From contig JAEHDN010000132.1 in assembly GCA_016880395.1 (NCBI GenBank), positions 1 through 27,281 on the forward strand: a stretch of DNA of 27,281 bases. The letters run 5' to 3'. Each line of letters opens with the position of its first letter. Within the stretch, counting starts at the first letter, position 1. Shown here piece by piece: positions 23,729-27,281 of the stretch. Source of the DNA: Candidatus Eiseniibacteriota bacterium (GTDB taxonomy: Bacteria; Eisenbacteria; RBG-16-71-46; SZUA-252). A program made the translations under genes and the position numbers. The notes under the pieces are model-generated. The model did not search any database. It saw only the letters and a list, made by a program, of their open reading frames with translations, and had not been told where the DNA came from.

Positions 23729-26344
23729 CTAGTACGTGAATCCGCCCTTGAAGTAGAAGCGATTGGAGCCGCCCGAATGGGCGTACCCCGCCGAGAACGT
23801 CCCGCGGTCGTTGAGGAACGAGAGCCAGCCGCCTCCGCCACCTCCACCATGCCAGATGTCGGAGGTCTCGCCGTCGTACCAGACGCGCCCTCCATCGGAG
23901 AACGCGAGCAGTCCGACGTGTGCGGGTAGAAGAAGCGTCACGCGGAAGAGCCGCAGCCTAGCCTCCACATTGCCCCAGAGCGACGCGTCGCCCTGGAAGC
24001 GGGCGACCGGGAAGGGCCGGAGGGTGTAGTCGGGCTCGCCAAAGGTGCCCTCGCCCACCGAGCCGCCGCCGATCTCGGCGGCCTCGTAGAAGGGATACCG
24101 ACCCCAAAGCTTCTTCCCGCCGCCCCGGAGCGCGACGGTGAGGACCTTGCCGGCCGAGACGTACGCGTTCACGTTTCCGTTCGCCTCGCCGAAGGCTTCC
24201 TCGGCATCGAGCCCCTTCGGGTAGACGGTGCCACGCGCGGCGAGGACGATCCCCTTCCGCGGGAAGGCCCCGTTGTCGCGGCTGTCGTAGACGGCGTCCG
24301 CGTGAGCGCCCCACGCCGCGAAGTTCCCGTATCCGTAGGGCTGAGTCAGGAACACGAACGACGAATCCTCCTCGGCCTTGTCGCGGCGAACCTTGTTCTG
24401 CTTGAAGAGGGGGCCGAAGCGGAACAGGGTTCGAGCCCCGAGCGCGGCGTTGTAGCTGGGATAGACGAGGAACTGGATCGCCCGCACGCGACTCGCATCT
24501 CCTTCGAGGTCGGGCGTCTCGTTGCCGAAACCGTAGAAGCGGAGCACGTCCACTCCGGACGCTGACGCGTGCAGCGCCCAGAAGTCGGAGCGATTCTCGC
24601 GCCGGAACTCGCCGTCGTAGTCCGCCTTGCCGCTCTGGCTCCCGAATGCCCAGCCGCCGCGCAGGACGTGCCGCGCGGCGTAGGGGTGTTTGCGGAATGC
24701 GTACGCTCGGTGATCGACGGACAGCCCCACGAAGGCTCCGAGATCCGGACCGTAGGTGAGCCACGGCGTGCGGTAGGTCTTCGAGCCCCAGTCCCGCGCC
24801 TGGATCCACGGGGCCGTGGCCGGCGCGGGCGGCGGCGTGTAGGTCCGGGCGTCCCAGGGCGCACCGTCGGTGCCGTTATGTCCCTGGAAATCGGAGAGCT
24901 TCGCCGGGCCCGAGCCGCGCGCCGCGAGGCTGTCGTCTCCCGCCCCGCCGACGACGCGGAGCCTCACCCCTCCCTCGGGTCCGGTCACCTCGACCCGGTC
25001 GTCGCCATCGAGGAGATAGATCCGGACCTCGCTCGTCTCGCCGCGGTGGAACGTGCGATGGAAGGACGGATCGCCCGCCGGCGCCTCCGAGATCGGACGC
25101 ACGGTGAGGTCGAGGTCTCCGTTCTTCGAGCGAACCGCTTCGACGCGCTCGGCCTGGCTCGTGAGCGTCACGTCGACCTTGTCCGCGAGCTGCCTGTAGA
25201 ATTGGTCCGCGATCGTGGGGAGCCGGTCCCGCCGACCCTTCATGTCGGCCGTGAGCCTCGCTCCGTCGATGCGGCGCCACGCGTCGGGCATCGTCGCGAC
25301 CGCGCGGTCGATCTCCTCGTCGGTGAGCTTCGCCTGGAGCGCGGTCGCCGCCCGCTTCATGTCGTCCCTGGTGATCCCGGCCAGGAGCTGGCGGTCCTGA
25401 TCTCGCCCGTTCCAGGTGAGCCCGTAGACGCTCCCGTACTCGTGGCCATAGTTCTGGAATCGCTGGTCGCGGGTGCGGCCCATGCCGAGGAGAAGGCCCT
25501 CGTAGCGCGAGAACGCCTGATCCCGATCCTCGGGGATCGGATGCCAGAGCGGATCGCCTTCGAAGTGCGCCCAGCGCCACTGGCGGCGGTGGCGGTCCCA
25601 GTCGCCGAGGACGAGATCGAGGAGGCGCGCCGTGAGGAACTCGTCGACGTCGATGCGCGCCGCGGGATCGGCCTCCAGCTTGTCGTACAGATCCTTGTGC
25701 CCGACGACCTCGGTCAGACCGAAGGTGCCGGGACGCTCGCCGCTCGGCCCCGTGGGAAACTCGCCGAAGAACCCAACCGCTCCCTTGAATTCCTGCCGGA
25801 ACTCGCCGAGCGCGGGATCGTCCGGGAGTGCCACGAGGCGCCAGGCCTGCGTGTGGAGGCCAGCGGCGTGCGTGAGGCTCCCCGCCACCAGCTCGCCCGC
25901 GGGATGCTGCGCGGCCATCTGATCCTTGAGGATGCTCTCCACGACCGTGCCCCGGAGCTGCTCGTCGATGAGCCCCGAGACATCCTTGGAGAGTCCGCGG
26001 AACGTGTAGCTCCGACCGTCCGCTCCACGGAGCGCGAGCGCCTGGGTCTGCCGGCCGCCCACGCGGCGCACGGGCGAGAGGCCTCCCGCTTCGCGCGACA
26101 GGTCGAGCACCTGGACCCGGATCGGCGTGGTCCAGAGCCGGCGGTAGTCGCTCCCGAAGAAGAACCGGTGGACGGACGAGCGGCCGTAGTGCGCGGCGAT
26201 GGTGACGGTGACGGAGTCGGCCTCGCCCTCGGCGGCCAGGGCGGGAGATGGCGCCGCGACGGCGCACAGGGCCGTGAGGAGGGACAGAACCAGGCAGCAG
26301 CCGGTCATTGAGAAAGGGTACCCCACGGAGCGCGGCAGGGACAT
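23729..26344 (-). CDS. BamA/TamA-like outer-membrane barrel protein with N-terminal kinase-like DRH/DRD region
   Basis: An 871-aa exported protein. A signal peptide (about residues 1-38, CLVLSLLTALCAVAAPSPALA) is followed by a soluble region (about 50-390) with LLDLVLGDWDRHRRQWRW (GDWDRH at 247-252) and PIPEDRDQAFSRY (DRDQAF at 273-278). The DRH...DRD spacing resembles the catalytic and metal-binding elements of HipA/FAM20-like kinases. Next is a small beta module with an RTX-like GGAGDDSL (466-473). The C-terminal third or so (about 540-871) has the strand pattern of a surface-antigen/BamA-type barrel, ending FYFKGGFTY with the terminal aromatic expected of outer-membrane barrels. Similar DWDRH-barrel proteins, some with an N-terminal phosphoesterase, are known to me from Bacteroidetes. 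ATG 26344 is chosen because it gives the signal peptide a basic residue; ATG 26308 is the alternative. Neither has a clear binding site. Confidence 0.75.
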   Translation of the reverse strand: MSLPRSVGYPFSMTGCCLVLSLLTALCAVAAPSPALAAEGEADSVTVTIAAHYGRSSVHRFFFGSDYRRLWTTPIRVQVLDLSREAGGLSPVRRVGGRQTQALALRGADGRSYTFRGLSKDVSGLIDEQLRGTVVESILKDQMAAQHPAGELVAGSLTHAAGLHTQAWRLVALPDDPALGEFRQEFKGAVGFFGEFPTGPSGERPGTFGLTEVVGHKDLYDKLEADPAARIDVDEFLTARLLDLVLGDWDRHRRQWRWAHFEGDPLWHPIPEDRDQAFSRYEGLLLGMGRTRDQRFQNYGHEYGSVYGLTWNGRDQDRQLLAGITRDDMKRAATALQAKLTDEEIDRAVATMPDAWRRIDGARLTADMKGRRDRLPTIADQFYRQLADKVDVTLTSQAERVEAVRSKNGDLDLTVRPISEAPAGDPSFHRTFHRGETSEVRIYLLDGDDRVEVTGPEGGVRLRVVGGAGDDSLAARGSGPAKLSDFQGHNGTDGAPWDARTYTPPPAPATAPWIQARDWGSKTYRTPWLTYGPDLGAFVGLSVDHRAYAFRKHPYAARHVLRGGWAFGSQSGKADYDGEFRRENRSDFWALHASASGVDVLRFYGFGNETPDLEGDASRVRAIQFLVYPSYNAALGARTLFRFGPLFKQNKVRRDKAEEDSSFVFLTQPYGYGNFAAWGAHADAVYDSRDNGAFPRKGIVLAARGTVYPKGLDAEEAFGEANGNVNAYVSAGKVLTVALRGGGKKLWGRYPFYEAAEIGGGSVGEGTFGEPDYTLRPFPVARFQGDASLWGNVEARLRLFRVTLLLPAHVGLLAFSDGGRVWYDGETSDIWHGGGGGGGWLSFLNDRGTFSAGYAHSGGSNRFYFKGGFTY

Positions 26345-26348
26345 CGCG

Positions 26349-26356
26349 GTTATACT
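26349..26356. promoter_or_regulatory. Bidirectional -10-like element between the barrel gene and cax
   Basis: GTTATACT reads TATACT on the plus strand (26351-26356) and TATAAC on the minus strand (26354-26349), each matching the -10 consensus at 5 of 6 bases. The divergent gap is only 21 bp if both genes start as annotated. The plus-strand start would fall within a few bases of the cax ATG, so the cax transcript would have almost no leader. No convincing -35 was found on either side. Confidence 0.45.
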
Positions 26357-26365
26357 GCCGGGCCC

Positions 26366-27281
26366 ATGGGACACACGGCCGGTCATCCGGTGCCGAGCGC
26401 CGCGCGTTCGCGGCTCTTCGCCCCCGAGAACGCGCTCCAGCTTCTGCTCGTCTTCATTCCCGTCGCGATCCTGGCGGAGCATCTCCACTGGGGGCCGCTG
26501 GCCATATTCAGCTGCGCCGGGCTGGCGATCATTCCGCTCGCCGGCCTCATGGGGCGCGCCACCGAGCAGCTCGCCGCCCGGCTCGGAGCCGGCGTCGGCG
26601 GGCTCCTCAACGCGACGTTCGGGAACGCGGCCGAGCTGATCATCGCCTTCGCGGCGCTGGAGCGCGGGCTCTACGACGTCGTGAAGGCCAGCCTCACCGG
26701 ATCGATCATCGGGAACGTCCTCCTCGTGCTCGGCGCGGCGATCTTCGCGGGCGGGCTGAAGCGCGAGAGCCAGACCTTCGACCGCGCCGCGGCCGCCGCG
26801 AACTCGACGCTGCTGGCGCTCGCGTCGATCGGTCTCGTGGTGCCGGCCATCTTCCACCCGATCGCCATGGCCGCGGTCACCTCGCACCGGCTGACCTCCG
26901 AGCGCGAGGGGGTGCTCGAGCGGGGGCTCTCCCTCGAGATCGCGGTCGTGCTCTTCATCGCCTATGGGGCGAGCCTCCTCTTCAGCCTGCGCACGCACCG
27001 CCATCTCTACGCGGGCGAGGAGGTGGAGGGTGCTCAACAGCCGTCGGGCTCCGTGTGGCGCTCCGTGATCCTGCTGCTCGTCGCCACCGCGCTGGTCGCC
27101 TGGATGAGCGAGATCCTCGTGGGGGCGGTGGAGGCGACGTCGCGGGCGCTCGGGCTCACCGAGGTGTTCGTCGGCGTGATCGTGGTCGCGGTGATCGGCA
27201 ACGCGGCGGAGCACTCGACCGCGGTGATCGTCGCCATGCGCAACCAGATGGACCTCGCCCTCCAGATCGCGACCGGCTCGA
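26366..27281 (+). CDS. cax: Ca2+/H+ antiporter, N-terminal 305 residues (3' end outside window)
   Basis: An inner-membrane cation/proton exchanger of the CAX/ChaA family that exports Ca2+ in exchange for protons. The visible 305 residues include about eight hydrophobic helices and both halves of the inverted repeat. Signature motifs are NATFGNAAELIIA (83-95, GNAAE at 86-90) and the second copy VIGNAAEHSTAV (276-287, GNAAE at 278-282), the helix-2 and helix-7 elements that form the cation site. The segment HRHLYAGEEVEGAQQPSG between the halves is the short acidic linker typical of the family. The reading frame is open at the window edge, so the gene is cut by the boundary and is not broken. 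The ATG at 26366 lacks a ribosome binding site and lies only 10 bases after a TATACT box, which suggests a leaderless or nearly leaderless mRNA. Confidence 0.94.
   Translation, partial: MGHTAGHPVPSAARSRLFAPENALQLLLVFIPVAILAEHLHWGPLAIFSCAGLAIIPLAGLMGRATEQLAARLGAGVGGLLNATFGNAAELIIAFAALERGLYDVVKASLTGSIIGNVLLVLGAAIFAGGLKRESQTFDRAAAAANSTLLALASIGLVVPAIFHPIAMAAVTSHRLTSEREGVLERGLSLEIAVVLFIAYGASLLFSLRTHRHLYAGEEVEGAQQPSGSVWRSVILLLVATALVAWMSEILVGAVEATSRALGLTEVFVGVIVVAVIGNAAEHSTAVIVAMRNQMDLALQIATGS

Noticed and set aside
24569..26311. 580-codon plus-strand open frame opposite the barrel protein
   Set aside because: The minus-strand product has a signal peptide, conserved motifs and barrel strands. The antisense product is compositional noise.
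26345..27214. Extension of the barrel frame upstream to 27214
   Set aside because: This region is the complement of the cax gene, which has clear CAX motifs; the signal peptide marks the real N-terminus.

Overview
This is a high-GC window whose gene set resembles uncultured FCB-group or Eisenbacteria-like bacteria. The signs are a secreted protein with a C-terminal FlgD-like/type IX-style sorting domain (NPFNP...KLIMLK), a CBM9/DUF5916 outer-membrane protein, several other beta-barrel proteins, and two large Ser/Thr kinases carrying TolB-like and TPR regions. Phylum assignment is inference: no rRNA or marker gene is present. I see no tRNA, rRNA, CRISPR array, insertion sequence or phage gene. 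Coding density is very high and no gap exceeds about 260 bp.

Layout. (1) 2-3948, plus strand: end of sucA, then sucB and lpd, encoding the three subunits of the 2-oxoglutarate dehydrogenase complex. (2) 3990-10782, minus strand, in transcription order: a large secreted protein with a sorting domain, two small outer-membrane barrels joined by an ATGA overlap, a hairpin terminator, then a Ser/Thr kinase-TolB-TPR protein. (3) 10840-13467, plus strand: a membrane-bound spermidine-synthase-like protein. (4) 13518-15794, minus strand: a FadE-type acyl-CoA dehydrogenase, divergent from (5) a Rieske oxygenase (15885-16994), a CBM9/DUF5916 barrel protein (17116-19719) and an orphan prepilin-like protein (19882-20355), all plus strand. 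(6) 20333-26344, minus strand, a compact four-gene set in transcription order: a BamA/TamA-like barrel with a kinase-like DRH/DRD region, a YfcE-type phosphoesterase, a second kinase-TolB-TPR protein and a GNAT acetyltransferase. (7) 26366-end, plus strand: start of a Ca2+/H+ antiporter.

How the genes work together. The sucAB-lpd cluster is central metabolism and FadE feeds beta-oxidation. Much of the rest is envelope or signalling. Twice, a eukaryotic-type kinase of the same architecture lies downstream of outer-membrane protein genes on the same strand, and in the second case a phosphoesterase and an acetyltransferase sit in the same cluster.

Two recurring oddities stand out. All three divergent intergenic regions contain a short AT-rich, partly symmetric element that reads as a -10 box on both strands. 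Several starts are also unusual: a probable CTG start for the Rieske oxygenase, a TTG start for kinase 2, a kinase 1 start codon at the foot of a perfect 11-bp hairpin, and two plus-strand genes with almost no room for a leader.
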